IMG/VR virus record: IMGVR_UViG_3300047319_001486
Location: 1-34,221 of that record
DNA: 34,221 nt
Strand: one strand, 5' to 3'
Source: a virus
Each line of letters begins with the position of its first letter. Position 1 is the stretch's first letter. Shown here piece after piece: positions 15,501 through 21,490 of this stretch. The notes under the pieces are model-generated. The model did no database searches and had not been told where the DNA came from. It was given only the letters and a program-made list of their open reading frames with translations. A program made the translations under genes and the position numbers.

Positions 15501-15607
15501 GCGAGGACATGAACTGGCTGCACTGGCTATACGGCCGCCCCGCGCCGGTGCCGCCCTTCGAGCCAGACCGCCCGAATGGTACGATGGACGGAGGAGGCGC
15601 CCGATGA
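12578..15607 (+). CDS. Three-module ADP-ribosyltransferase polyprotein
   Basis: This 1009-residue protein has a short N-terminal domain (about 1-75, MVAVIGRHGEEALLISLE onward, not recognised) and three ART modules separated by linker motifs. Module 5 has R253, S284 and E336-A-E338; module 6 has R546, S572 and E625 (preceded by Ser-Ala); module 7 has R858, S889 and E936-R-E938. All three keep a YDxTQ helix before the catalytic Arg and an (N/E)WL(H/C) end. No structural head domain is seen, unlike the two upstream fusions, so it may be a dedicated packaged effector. ART enzymes transfer ADP-ribose from NAD+ to proteins or nucleic acids. The gene overlaps its upstream neighbour by one base and its downstream neighbour by four (ATGA). 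Targets are unknown. Confidence 0.85.
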   Translation: MVAVIGRHGEEALLISLEDAPPGEDHGFVVYPAKFRAGPVVGVSSILARDPDWEWVDPPDHAAAQELLAVLPHPPVAPAAEKAVTRYSPDQPREPAGSPEGGQFAGDVGGAGGSAADHPQGPTIPEAGTANVAVSQQVTSEDWNEDPREYEAERLDRLRWMFAESGLENPDRAETVSQNVKDMWHHDHLAQLTSDFRAAAAAEFGLPGAKETVEQFHSEYWTELKATARGIYDETQRQLLNNHGDLSHLTLFRGMQVPDAAVPTSLRGSDVHANATLQLKPLDSWTTDPAVAHRFATGTDVSTGIRPGHTGVVLQARFPIQRILGWDKTGIGFGGEAEVVVLGGPAHVRVYRTTSGGTVDVTKAAPLDLGEFGWERHNDNWLCTNTALQRALPGFVRAWDEEQHPREPAGTSAGGEFASGAGGSYEGYPDGPRDSFLPINTIATAMESADPSLSPGDAVQAAQDVMRRWNANPKDPASMLLMLQAAEVFGLTDAEPTPHKLPIPEIADLLIAPVTAAGLKAVLKPMYDATQAHLAKRGIAGGTLYRGMILPSATVRAMEAAGGTLRQRALSSWTSDASVAREYADPKYHHNTDPDMVPVIVSAHVPASRVLSSPQTGFGYDMSAEIVVLGGPIPVHVHRVTPAKTAASDGAAARPVIVEDDRAAEWLHAMRDRPPVRSFTREWDESQHPRVPAGSPEGGEFGGGEGSPQAAAVPYQGPEPPYSERTDPILWNPDGGEPLYAGDMRSWGEANYERLADELQKDPTMPFDPPGGKETARGMFRSYATGWNGGGAGHAELMAVATEFGLSTADVYPDPFHQTFDPATKPWDRARMAWARATYDATQADFKAQGLKEVTLYRGTAMMPDKLPPGVHESRAPANADVQMQPLSSWTSNPQEARRFAIKSRGGDPTPVVLAARFPVSRIFSTVRTGPGTFPEREYVVLRGKTTARLHVDVEHLDRAITGGPLPVVTVDATREDMNWLHWLYGRPAPVPPFEPDRPNGTMDGGGAR
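12970..13740 (+). other. ART module 5
   Basis: LTLFRG (R253), LDSWTTDPAVAHRF (S284) and GGEAEVVVLGG (E336-A-E338, intact ExE). The usual FSTGRTG segment is changed to ILGWDKTGIGFG, the most divergent of the set. Confidence 0.8.
13870..14600 (+). other. ART module 6
   Basis: GTLYRG (R546), LSSWTSDASVAREY (S572), VLSSPQTGFGYD and MSAEIVVLGG (E625). The residue two before the Glu is Ser, so the ExE pair is not complete. Confidence 0.8.
14740..15540 (+). other. ART module 7
   Basis: VTLYRG (R858), LSSWTSNPQEARRF (S889), IFSTVRTGPGTF and PEREYVVLRG (E936-R-E938, intact ExE), ending in NWLHWL. Confidence 0.85.
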
Positions 15608-15855
15608 CGCAGTACGTCTGTCCCATCTGCTACGGCTGCACGCGCTTCCGCGACGTGCCGGCCGGCCAGGACCGGCTCTGCTGCACGGCCTACCCCGCCG
15701 GCATCCCCGAGGCCATTCTGTTCAGCCAGGCGGACCACCGCCAGCCCTACGCCGGCGACGGTGGCCAGCAGTTCGACCCCGCTGATGCCGCCGGCGCCGC
15801 CTACGCCGAGACGGTCTTTAACCCCGAGCCGGTGAACGTAGACGCGCCGCCGTGA
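15604..15855 (+). CDS. Conserved small cysteine-rich phage protein
   Basis: This 83-residue protein starts at an ATG overlapping the previous stop (ATGA), after GGAGG. It reads CPICYGCTRFRD, then CCTAYPAGIPEAILF and DHRQPYAGDGGQQFDP. The combination of a cysteine cluster with 'fPxGIPxxIlfxxxDHRxPyxGDxGxxFeP' is a pattern I recognise from small conserved proteins in many phages and prophages. Its function is not established. The cysteines (CPIC, C11, CC) could bind zinc. Position between the ART polyprotein and the protease suggests a virion-assembly or accessory role, but that is contextual only. Confidence 0.75.
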   Translation: MTQYVCPICYGCTRFRDVPAGQDRLCCTAYPAGIPEAILFSQADHRQPYAGDGGQQFDPADAAGAAYAETVFNPEPVNVDAPP

Positions 15856-16133
15856 GTGCGGCCGGCGCGCTGGAGTGGATCGGCTACCTCACCGTCAGCC
15901 GCGTCTGCGAGGCCGGCCGCCCGGTCCTCCGCTACGAGTGGCGCGGCGGGCCGCAGATCCTGGTGGACCTGGAGCTGTTCACGAAGATGGAGCCCGGCTT
16001 CTGGACCGGCCACGTCCCGCCCCACCTTCGGGAGCGCGCCAGGCTGGGACCGTTCGCGGTGCGGGTGGTCGGCTACGACGCGGGCTGCGACTGGTACGTG
16101 CTGATGCGCGAGGACGGCGATGAGCCAGCCTGA
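15852..16133 (+). CDS. Hypothetical protein
   Basis: A 93-residue protein with a GTG start that overlaps the previous stop by four bases (GTGA). It is beta-rich in appearance, with alternating hydrophobic stretches (LEWIGYLTVSRV, PVLRYEWRGG, QILVDLELFTKM, FAVRVVGYDA, DWYVLMRED), suggesting a small barrel or sheet domain. No catalytic motif, signal peptide or membrane segment is seen. I do not recognise the family. Coupling on both sides supports it as a real gene in the late operon. Confidence 0.6.
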   Translation: MSAAGALEWIGYLTVSRVCEAGRPVLRYEWRGGPQILVDLELFTKMEPGFWTGHVPPHLRERARLGPFAVRVVGYDAGCDWYVLMREDGDEPA

Positions 16134-16299
16134 GTCCCCGAACGGCTCGGTCGCGCCCCCCAGCGAGGACATCCTCCGCGACTTCCTCGTGGCGGTCCGC
16201 CGCGGCCTGCTGCTGATCGTCGCCGTAGTGGACCGCGTTTACCCCCGGCCAGTGCCCCCGGACCGCTGCCCGCGCTGCGACTGGCGCCTCCGCGGCTAG
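16120..16299 (+). CDS. Small protein with hydrophobic helix and C-terminal CxxC
   Basis: A 59-residue protein whose ATG lies inside the end of the preceding gene (14-base overlap), after a GAGGA site. It contains a helix DFLVAVRRGLLLIVAVVDRV, amphipathic or weakly membrane-like, then PRPVPPDRCPRCDWRLRG with a CxxC. Short proteins of the form 'VRRxLxLIVxxxxxRY' are common near phage head genes, so a true gene is likely despite its size. It is the last gene before the tRNA region. Function unknown. Confidence 0.55.
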   Translation: MSQPESPNGSVAPPSEDILRDFLVAVRRGLLLIVAVVDRVYPRPVPPDRCPRCDWRLRG

Positions 16300-16327
16300 C
16301 CCCGCCGGTGGTCCTGTGTGCGCGTTG

Positions 16328-16336
16328 TGCTATGCT
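16328..16336 (+). promoter_or_regulatory. Candidate extended -10 promoter before the tRNA
   Basis: TGCTATGCT resembles an extended -10 box (TGnTATAAT) and ends 16 bases before the tRNA. No good -35 box is seen. A sister sequence, TGCTATACT, occurs upstream of the tail chaperones at 23871. This supports a shared promoter type only weakly. Confidence 0.3.
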
Positions 16337-16352
16337 GGTCGGCAGTGCAGCG

Positions 16353-16438
16353 TGCGGGATGGCGCAGTGGCAGCGCAGCAGTGGCAGCGCAGTGGGCTCA
16401 TAACCCACAGGTCGCCGGTTCGAATCCGGTTCCCGCAC
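16353..16438 (+). tRNA. tRNA-Met (CAT) with a duplicated D-arm segment
   Basis: The acceptor stem TGCGGGA (16353-16359) pairs perfectly with TCCCGCA (16431-16437). The anticodon stem GTGGG/CCCAC encloses CTCATAA, giving anticodon CAT at 16399-16401. The T arm GCCGG-TTCGAAT-CCGGT is canonical. The three stacked G:C pairs next to the anticodon loop are an initiator-tRNA hallmark, and position 1:72 is the weak pair T:A. The C11:G24 pair, however, is elongator-like. The D arm is abnormal: AGTGGCAGCGCAGC (16366-16379) is followed by a copy differing only at its last base (16380-16393). Removing one copy restores an ordinary 7-base D loop with a GCGC stem. CCA is not encoded at the expected position, and the discriminator would be C. 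It may be functional with an enlarged loop or a damaged gene. Confidence 0.8.
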
Positions 16439-16446
16439 CCCAAGCA

Positions 16447-16505
16447 CCAGGGGGTACTGGACCCGACTACGCCGGTACGGTCGGCTGCCTGAACTAGCCC
16501 CCTGG
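16447..16505 (+). other. Structured intergenic segment, possible RNA element
   Basis: CCAGGGGG (16447-16454) and CCCCCTGG (16498-16505) form a perfect 8-bp outer stem. Inside, CCGACTAC (16463-16470) pairs with GTA and GTCGG (16475-16484) around a GCCG loop with a two-base bulge. A further small hairpin, ACGCC-TCAT-GGCGT, lies at 16532-16545. No protein-coding gene covers 16300-16606. Confidence 0.45.
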
Positions 16506-16549
16506 CGCCCCGGCTGATCTGAGCGGCCCGCACGCCTCATGGCGTCCCG

Positions 16550-16594
16550 GCCCACACCCGAGTCTTCGTGACTCGCGGGAGTGGGCTTTTTCTT
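16550..16594 (+). terminator. Intrinsic terminator upstream of the protease gene
   Basis: GCCCACACCCGAGTC pairs with GACTCGCGGGAGTGGGC around a TTCGT loop (two-base bulge and one mismatch), followed by TTTTTCTTT. This is the only hairpin in the window with a proper T tract. It ends two bases before the ribosome binding site of the protease gene, so it would end transcripts from the tRNA region; the capsid genes must be served by read-through, antitermination or another promoter. Confidence 0.85.
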
Positions 16595-16606
16595 TGGAGG
16601 GACGCC

Positions 16607-18538
16607 ATGCCCGTCGGCACGAGCCGCCGATCTACGCCGTACACCTCCCTCGCGGAGTGGCGCACGCTCGCCATCGCCGGGAAGGCGAACCCCGACACCG
16701 TCCTCCGCAAGGCCTACACCTGCGACAAGATCAGCACCGTCGACGCGGACAAGCGCCAGAAGCAGTTCACCATCTCCACCGCCAGCGTGGACCGCGAGGG
16801 CGACACTGTCGCCCCCGAGGGCTGGGTCCTCAACGACTATGAGCGGAACCCCGTCGTCCTCTGGGCCCACGACGGCGAGGCGCCCCCCATCGGGCAGACC
16901 ATCCGCATGGGCGTGGACCAGGGCCGCAAGCTCGTGAGCGTCGCCCAGTTCGCCCCGCTCGAGGTCTACGCTTTCGCAGACACCATCTACCGCCTGATCG
17001 ACGGCGGCTACATCCGCGCCGCTAGCGTGGGGTTCCTGCCTATCGAGTTCCACTTCGACAATACCCGCCAGTCGGCGAGCGGCTTCCAGCCGCCCTGCAA
17101 CTTCGTCCGGCAGAGCCTGCTGGAGTGGTCGGTCTGCCCGGTGCCGGCCAACCCCGACTGCCTCCTCCAGGCCCGCAGCGCCGGTATCGACCTGGAGCCG
17201 CTGCTGGGTTGGGCCGAGCGCATCCTGGAGGAGGGCCACGGCGAGCCGGGCCTGTGGATCAGCCGCGGTCAGGCGGAGGCGGTCCACCGGCTGCTCGGCA
17301 CTACCCACCTCTCCCTGCCGAGCTGGGATGCCGCGTGCCCCGCCGGCGGGGCGTCTGCTGACCCGTTTCGCCTGGACACCCTCACGGTAGACGGCGAGCC
17401 GGTGCTGGACCTCGTCGAGCGCGCGGCCAAGCCGAAGCCGGATCCCGAGGACGCGCAGGAGCCGCCCGAGACACCTGGCGAGGCGCCGGACGCGGAGGAT
17501 CAGGCCGAGGGCCCGGAGCCGACCGACGAGGAGGATCCCCGCAAGCCGAAGCCGAAGGCGGCGGAACGGGCCGCCGCAGACCCCGGCGACGAGGCGATCG
17601 AGAAGGACGCGGTGCTGCGCCCGTACCCGAACGAGCACGCCTGCCGCCTCGCCGACCCCGGCCAGTTCGACAAGTTCCGCCGCGGCACGCGCGACCACGA
17701 CGGCAAGCGCTACAGCGTCATCTACGCCCGGCCCAAGAGCGGCGACGGCGGCTGGCAGGAGCAGGCGTACCGCTACGCGACGGGCACCTGGGACGCCAAG
17801 GCTGCTCGCGCCCACTGCGACAGCCACGACGGCAGCTTCGAGGCCGCCAAGACGGCGAACGCCGAGGCCCCCGTCACGAAGGGCGACGCGCCCCCGGTCG
17901 AGGACCCCGCTCAGGTCCCCGACTCGCTGGAGCAGCTGGCGGACTTCATGGCCGCTGACACACCCCTGGCGGACGCGGACGAGCCGGCTGCTCCAGTCAC
18001 GCGCGCGACGGCCTACCCCGGCGAGCCGGGAGAGCCGACGGACCCCGAGGATACGGCGGAGGGGCCCGAGACGCCCGGCACCGACCCGGAGGACGCGGCC
18101 GAGACCCACGCCCGCAAGGCGCTGGTGACGGCGCAGACCGCCGCCACCCACCTCCAGAAGGCCGTCGCCGGCATGCGCCAGAAGGCCGCCGCGGGGCTCG
18201 ACCCCAGCCACCACCTGCACATCGCCAAGGGCCTGATGGACCTGGCCGCCGCGCATGCGGGCATGGCACACGGCGCGATCAACTGTGCCTGCGGGGCGCC
18301 GATGGGCCGCCCCTTCCAGGCCGCCACCGACCCGCCCGTCACGCGCGCCGAAGAGCCCCCGCCGGAGCGGCGAGTCGTGCTCGTCGACCACACCCCCGAG
18401 CCGCCGCCGGCCGCCGCGCCTGACGACGAGGACGTGCTCGCGGACATCGCGCCCGAGGAGCTGCGCGCCATGGTTCAGGCTGGCGTACAGGCCAGCATCG
18501 AGGCTCGCCAGCGGCAAGCCGCCGGCCGAGTGGATTAG
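16607..18538 (+). CDS. HK97-type prohead protease with long C-terminal extension
   Basis: This 643-residue protein starts with a prohead protease domain (about 40-205). It shows TISTASVDREGDTVAPEGW, LWAHDGE (His88) and IRAASVGFLP (Ser140), which match the His and Ser of the herpesvirus-like serine proteases that mature phage heads, followed by LLEWSVCPVPANP. The remainder is about 430 residues of extension, against roughly 225 in total for HK97 gp4. It includes an acidic proline-rich spacer, a domain at about 335-418 (NEHACRLADPGQF to RYATGTW and AHCDSHDGSFEAA) and a helical, His/Ala-rich end that may act as scaffold. The ATG at 16607 follows GGAGG (16596-16600); a GTG at 16568 lies within the terminator hairpin and is rejected. 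It is a natural candidate to process the upstream fusions. Confidence 0.9.
   Translation: MPVGTSRRSTPYTSLAEWRTLAIAGKANPDTVLRKAYTCDKISTVDADKRQKQFTISTASVDREGDTVAPEGWVLNDYERNPVVLWAHDGEAPPIGQTIRMGVDQGRKLVSVAQFAPLEVYAFADTIYRLIDGGYIRAASVGFLPIEFHFDNTRQSASGFQPPCNFVRQSLLEWSVCPVPANPDCLLQARSAGIDLEPLLGWAERILEEGHGEPGLWISRGQAEAVHRLLGTTHLSLPSWDAACPAGGASADPFRLDTLTVDGEPVLDLVERAAKPKPDPEDAQEPPETPGEAPDAEDQAEGPEPTDEEDPRKPKPKAAERAAADPGDEAIEKDAVLRPYPNEHACRLADPGQFDKFRRGTRDHDGKRYSVIYARPKSGDGGWQEQAYRYATGTWDAKAARAHCDSHDGSFEAAKTANAEAPVTKGDAPPVEDPAQVPDSLEQLADFMAADTPLADADEPAAPVTRATAYPGEPGEPTDPEDTAEGPETPGTDPEDAAETHARKALVTAQTAATHLQKAVAGMRQKAAAGLDPSHHLHIAKGLMDLAAAHAGMAHGAINCACGAPMGRPFQAATDPPVTRAEEPPPERRVVLVDHTPEPPPAAAPDDEDVLADIAPEELRAMVQAGVQASIEARQRQAAGRVD
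17337..17352. repeat. Third copy of the 16-bp GC palindrome
   Basis: GCCCCGCCGGCGGGGC recurs here inside the protease gene, at the boundary between the catalytic domain and the acidic extension, and shares 19 bases (17335-17353 region) with the copy at 4041. It is the same core found in the portal-fusion direct repeats. Confidence 0.75.
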
Positions 18539-18549
18539 CGGGAGGACGC

Positions 18550-19770
18550 ATGAACAAGGCCGAGCTGGCTGAGCTGATCCGCGACGTCTGCGGCAAGGTC
18601 GTGGAGGAGAAGTGGCAGACGATCGTGTCTGCCGATGCCGTCGGAAACGTGACCCGCTACGGGCCGCCGCTGCTGGGCGCGGTGATCGACGAGACCCAGC
18701 CCTACTCCCAGGCGATCCAGCGCGTCAGCGCCAGCGAGCAGCGCGGCCTGCGCGCCGGCCGCCTGATTCGCTGCCTGGCCGCGGCGCGCGGCATCCCCGG
18801 CCTCGCCGCGGGGCACGCCCGCAAGGCCTTCCAGGACGAGGCGATGGCCAAGGCCCTGGAGGCCGGCGACGCGGTCGGCGGCGGCTTCCTGGTCCCGCCT
18901 GACTACTCCAGCGACATCATCGAGCTGCTGCGCCCCGTGGCGCGCGTCCGCGCCGCCGGGCCGACCCTGCTGCCGATGCCGGTCGGCACCGTTAGCATCC
19001 CGAAGGTCACCAGCGCCAGCACCGCGACCTACACCGGCGAGGGCCAGAACATCCCGATCAGCCAGCCCGGCTTCGGGATGGTCACGCTCACCTGGCGCAA
19101 GCTGACCGCGATGGTGCCGATCAGCAACGACCTGATCCGCTTCGCGACCCCGAACGCCGACGCCTTCGTCCGCGACGACCTGGTCCGGGCGCTGGCGCTG
19201 CGCGAGGACCTCGCCTTCCTGCGCGGCGACGGCACCCAGTACACGCCCAAGGGCTTCCTGCACTGGGCACCCGCGGCGACCAACCTCCTGCCGGCCAACG
19301 CCACGATCAGCCTCACCAACGTGACGATCGACCTCGGCTCCATGCTGAACGTGATGGACGAGGCGAACATCCAGATGGTGCGGCCCGCCTGGTTCATGGC
19401 GCCGCGCACCAAGACCTTCCTGATGACCCAGCGCGACGGCCTGGGCAACTTCGCCTGGCGCACCGAGATGGCCGCCGGCACGCTGATGGGGTTCCCGTTC
19501 TACACCACGACGCAGATCCCGACGAACCTCGGCGTCGGCTCCAACGAGTCGGAGCTGTACCTGGCCGAGATGACGATGGCCGTCCTCGGCGAGTCCGAGC
19601 GGCTGCTCATCGACGCCAGCACCGAGGCGGCCTACTGGGACGGCACCCAGCTCCAGTCCACCTACTCGCGCGACCAGACCGCCATTCGCGCCATCGCCGA
19701 GCACGACTTCGCGATGCGCCACGACCAGGCCATCGTGGTCCTGCAGGCCGTCAAGTGGGGCGCCCCGTAA
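18550..19770 (+). CDS. HK97-fold major capsid protein
   Basis: A 406-residue protein starting at ATG 18550 with a GGGAGG site. It contains the typical sequence of HK97-type capsid proteins: GGGFLVPPDYSSDIIELLRP, a TVSIPKVTSASTATYTGEG strand region, MVPISNDLIRFATPNADAFV, LREDLAFLRGDGTQYTPKGF, and a C-terminal AIRAIAEHDFAMRHDQAIVV. The first 110 or so residues, helical and charged, precede GGGFLVPP and look like the delta/scaffold part removed on maturation, although the exact cleavage point cannot be read. The gene follows the protease by 11 bases and is followed by a very stable hairpin. It forms the icosahedral shell. Confidence 0.93.
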   Translation: MNKAELAELIRDVCGKVVEEKWQTIVSADAVGNVTRYGPPLLGAVIDETQPYSQAIQRVSASEQRGLRAGRLIRCLAAARGIPGLAAGHARKAFQDEAMAKALEAGDAVGGGFLVPPDYSSDIIELLRPVARVRAAGPTLLPMPVGTVSIPKVTSASTATYTGEGQNIPISQPGFGMVTLTWRKLTAMVPISNDLIRFATPNADAFVRDDLVRALALREDLAFLRGDGTQYTPKGFLHWAPAATNLLPANATISLTNVTIDLGSMLNVMDEANIQMVRPAWFMAPRTKTFLMTQRDGLGNFAWRTEMAAGTLMGFPFYTTTQIPTNLGVGSNESELYLAEMTMAVLGESERLLIDASTEAAYWDGTQLQSTYSRDQTAIRAIAEHDFAMRHDQAIVVLQAVKWGAP

Positions 19771-19797
19771 GGGCGCGCGCGTAGCGTACCGACGAGC

Positions 19798-19825
19798 GGG
19801 GGCGCCCCGTCAGCGGGGCGCCCCC
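19798..19825 (+). terminator. Stable hairpin after the capsid gene
   Basis: GGGGGCGCCCCG (19798-19809) pairs perfectly over 12 bp with 19814-19825 around TCAG. There is no T tract after it, so it is either an imperfect terminator or an mRNA 3'-end stabiliser for the capsid message. Confidence 0.55.
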
Positions 19826-19858
19826 CTAGTACGGGCAGCAGCCCGAGGAGCGAGGACT

Positions 19859-20326
19859 ATGGCCACGAACACTTCCATGCAGCGGGACGTCGGGCGCTAC
19901 GTCAAGCTCGCTACCGGCCTGATGCCCGTGACCCTGACCGCCGGCGCCGGCACCGACAACGTCGATCAGTTCGGTCCCGCGATCAACCGCGACGGCTACC
20001 TGTCCGCCCTGGTCGGCCTCAACGTCAGCGCCAGCATGGCCTCCGGCCAGTCGATCGCCGTCACCGTGCGGGTCCAGGACAGCGCCGACGGCACGACCGG
20101 CTGGAATGACTTTCTCGGCGGCGACCCGGCCGTGCCAGCCGCCGTGACGCTGCTTCAGGCCAACCAGGCCGGCGGCCAGCTCCAGCTCTACAACATCGAC
20201 CTGAGCGGCGCTAAGACCTTCATCCGCGTCGCTGCCAAGGGTAACCTGAGCGCCGCGAGCGTGGACACCGCGATCCTGTCGTCCTGCATCGTCCTGGGCG
20301 GCGCCCATAACCTGCCAGCCGTATAA
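19859..20326 (+). CDS. Putative capsid decoration protein
   Basis: A 155-residue protein directly after the capsid gene, with a GAGGAG site before its ATG. It is small, Ala/Gly/Thr-rich and beta-strand-like (AVTVRVQDSADGTTGW, GQLQLYNIDLSG, KTFIRVAAKGNLS), with no cysteine-rich or catalytic motif. Head decoration proteins and small shell-stabilising proteins commonly occupy this position. The call rests on position and composition, not a recognised motif; a minor head or fibre-like protein is the alternative. Flanking hairpins on both sides suggest its message is separately stabilised or partly separated from neighbours. Confidence 0.5.
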   Translation: MATNTSMQRDVGRYVKLATGLMPVTLTAGAGTDNVDQFGPAINRDGYLSALVGLNVSASMASGQSIAVTVRVQDSADGTTGWNDFLGGDPAVPAAVTLLQANQAGGQLQLYNIDLSGAKTFIRVAAKGNLSAASVDTAILSSCIVLGGAHNLPAV

Positions 20327-20328
20327 CC

Positions 20329-20361
20329 GCGAGCCAGCCGGGGCGGTTCCGGCTGGCTCGC
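20329..20361 (+). terminator. Stable hairpin after the decoration gene
   Basis: GCGAGCCAGCCGG (20329-20341) pairs perfectly over 13 bp with CCGGCTGGCTCGC (20349-20361) around GGCGGTT. No T tract follows, and the next ribosome binding site comes seven bases later. Confidence 0.55.
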
Positions 20362-20377
20362 TCTAGAGGAGCCTGCC

Positions 20378-20794
20378 ATGCCAGACATGGTGCGCGTGCG
20401 CTTCATCCACCACGCCGGCGCCTACAACCCCGACGAGGTCGCCGGCTTTCCGCCTGACGCCGCGGCGCGGCTGGTCCACCTGGGCGTAGCCCGGCCGGAG
20501 CCGTCAGAGACCGCTTCCGCGGTCGAAGTCGCTCTGCTGTCCGCCGAGGAGGCCGGCCTGGAGGAGGTGAAGCTCGGGCCGGCGCGGGTCCCCGCCAACG
20601 CCGACGACCCGGCGAGCCGCGGCCAGCGCATCGCGATGGCCCACTCGGTCCTGGACTCGACGCCGCTCCCCTCGCCGGGGGGTTTCACCGTTTCCGAAGA
20701 GAAGTTCGTGCTTGAGACCGACCAGACTCCGACCCGCGAGGAGACTGCCACCGAGAAAGCAGCCACGCCGCCGCGCCGTCGCGCGACTACGTAG
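20378..20794 (+). CDS. Small connector-region protein
   Basis: A 138-residue protein starting at ATG 20378 after GAGGAG. Its N-terminal part, VRVRFIHHAGAYNPDEVAGF followed by PPDAAARLVHLGVARP, resembles short phage proteins with 'YnxGEvAgFp...A..Lv..GvA.p' found between capsid and head-tail adaptor genes. The second half is low-complexity, rich in Glu, Thr and Ala, and ends with a basic RRRATT tail, so it is probably disordered. Function is not established. Confidence 0.6.
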   Translation: MPDMVRVRFIHHAGAYNPDEVAGFPPDAAARLVHLGVARPEPSETASAVEVALLSAEEAGLEEVKLGPARVPANADDPASRGQRIAMAHSVLDSTPLPSPGGFTVSEEKFVLETDQTPTREETATEKAATPPRRRATT

Positions 20795-20803
20795 GAGGCA
20801 CCC

Positions 20804-21490
20804 GTGCCGCTCGCCATCCTGGCTCCGCCCGCGTTCACCGCGCTCTGCCTGGTGGACTCGGTCATCGCTGAGCTGAAACTGACTCCGGCGACGCTGGGGC
20901 CGGACGGCGAGGACACGCTTGCCGCCATGATCCGCGGCGCCTCTGCCACCATCGAGCACTACACCGGCCAGCACTTCGGCGCGGCGCGCTACCAGGAGCT
21001 GCTGCCCGGCCTGGACATGCCGCAGCTCCTGCTCGGCCGCACCCCGCTCATTGCTATCGAGGCGGTCCTCTTCCAGCAGGACCCGCTGCTGGACGTAGTC
21101 ATCGCCGACGCAGACGCGGGGCTAGTCTACCGCGAGCGCGGCTTCGGCTGGACCGGCACCTTCGTCTGGGGCGTGCTAAGCGACACACGCGCCGTGGGCA
21201 GCGAGCGCCCCGTCTACGCCATCACCTACCGCGCCGGCTACCGGCTACCCGAGGATACCGCGCCGGTCGACCCCCTGAACCCGCGCCCCAGCGACGGCGC
21301 TCCGCTCCTGCCCTACGACATTACTCGCGCCTGCGTCGAGACCGTGAAAGCGCACTGGGAGGGGCAGAGCGGCGTGCTGATCAAGAGTAAGAGCGCCGCC
21401 GATCTGTCGCTGACCTATAACGACATCGCGCCGGGCGACCTGCCGTCCAACGTGAAGACCATGCTGATTCCCTATCGGCGTGCCGTATGA
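20804..21490 (+). CDS. Head-tail connector protein (gp6-like adaptor)
   Basis: A 228-residue protein with a GTG start after AGGAGG. Its N-terminal helix pattern (ELKLTPATLGPDGEDTLAAM followed by IRGASATIEHYTGQHF) is typical of head-tail adaptors, where a short helical bundle begins with a position-wise 'ae..ikahLri' segment. The long insert (LLGRTPLIAIEAVLF, YAITYRAGY) and the C-terminal segment with DITRACVETVKAHWEGQ fit an adaptor ring protein beneath the portal. The stop overlaps the next ATG. Identification is by pattern and gene order. Confidence 0.7.
   Translation: MPLAILAPPAFTALCLVDSVIAELKLTPATLGPDGEDTLAAMIRGASATIEHYTGQHFGAARYQELLPGLDMPQLLLGRTPLIAIEAVLFQQDPLLDVVIADADAGLVYRERGFGWTGTFVWGVLSDTRAVGSERPVYAITYRAGYRLPEDTAPVDPLNPRPSDGAPLLPYDITRACVETVKAHWEGQSGVLIKSKSAADLSLTYNDIAPGDLPSNVKTMLIPYRRAV

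Noticed and set aside
16353-16438. tRNA as a prophage attachment site
   Set aside because: The tRNA lies inside the structural operon with phage genes on both sides, and no second copy of its 3' end was seen in the window.
16568-16606. GTG start for the protease gene
   Set aside because: It lies inside the terminator hairpin, while ATG 16607 follows GGAGG at good spacing.
16073-18517. 814-codon open frame on the reverse strand opposite the protease gene
   Set aside because: It is a by-product of GC-rich codon usage on the forward strand; the translation is Arg/Val/Gly/Ala-rich without domains, and the forward gene has clear family motifs.
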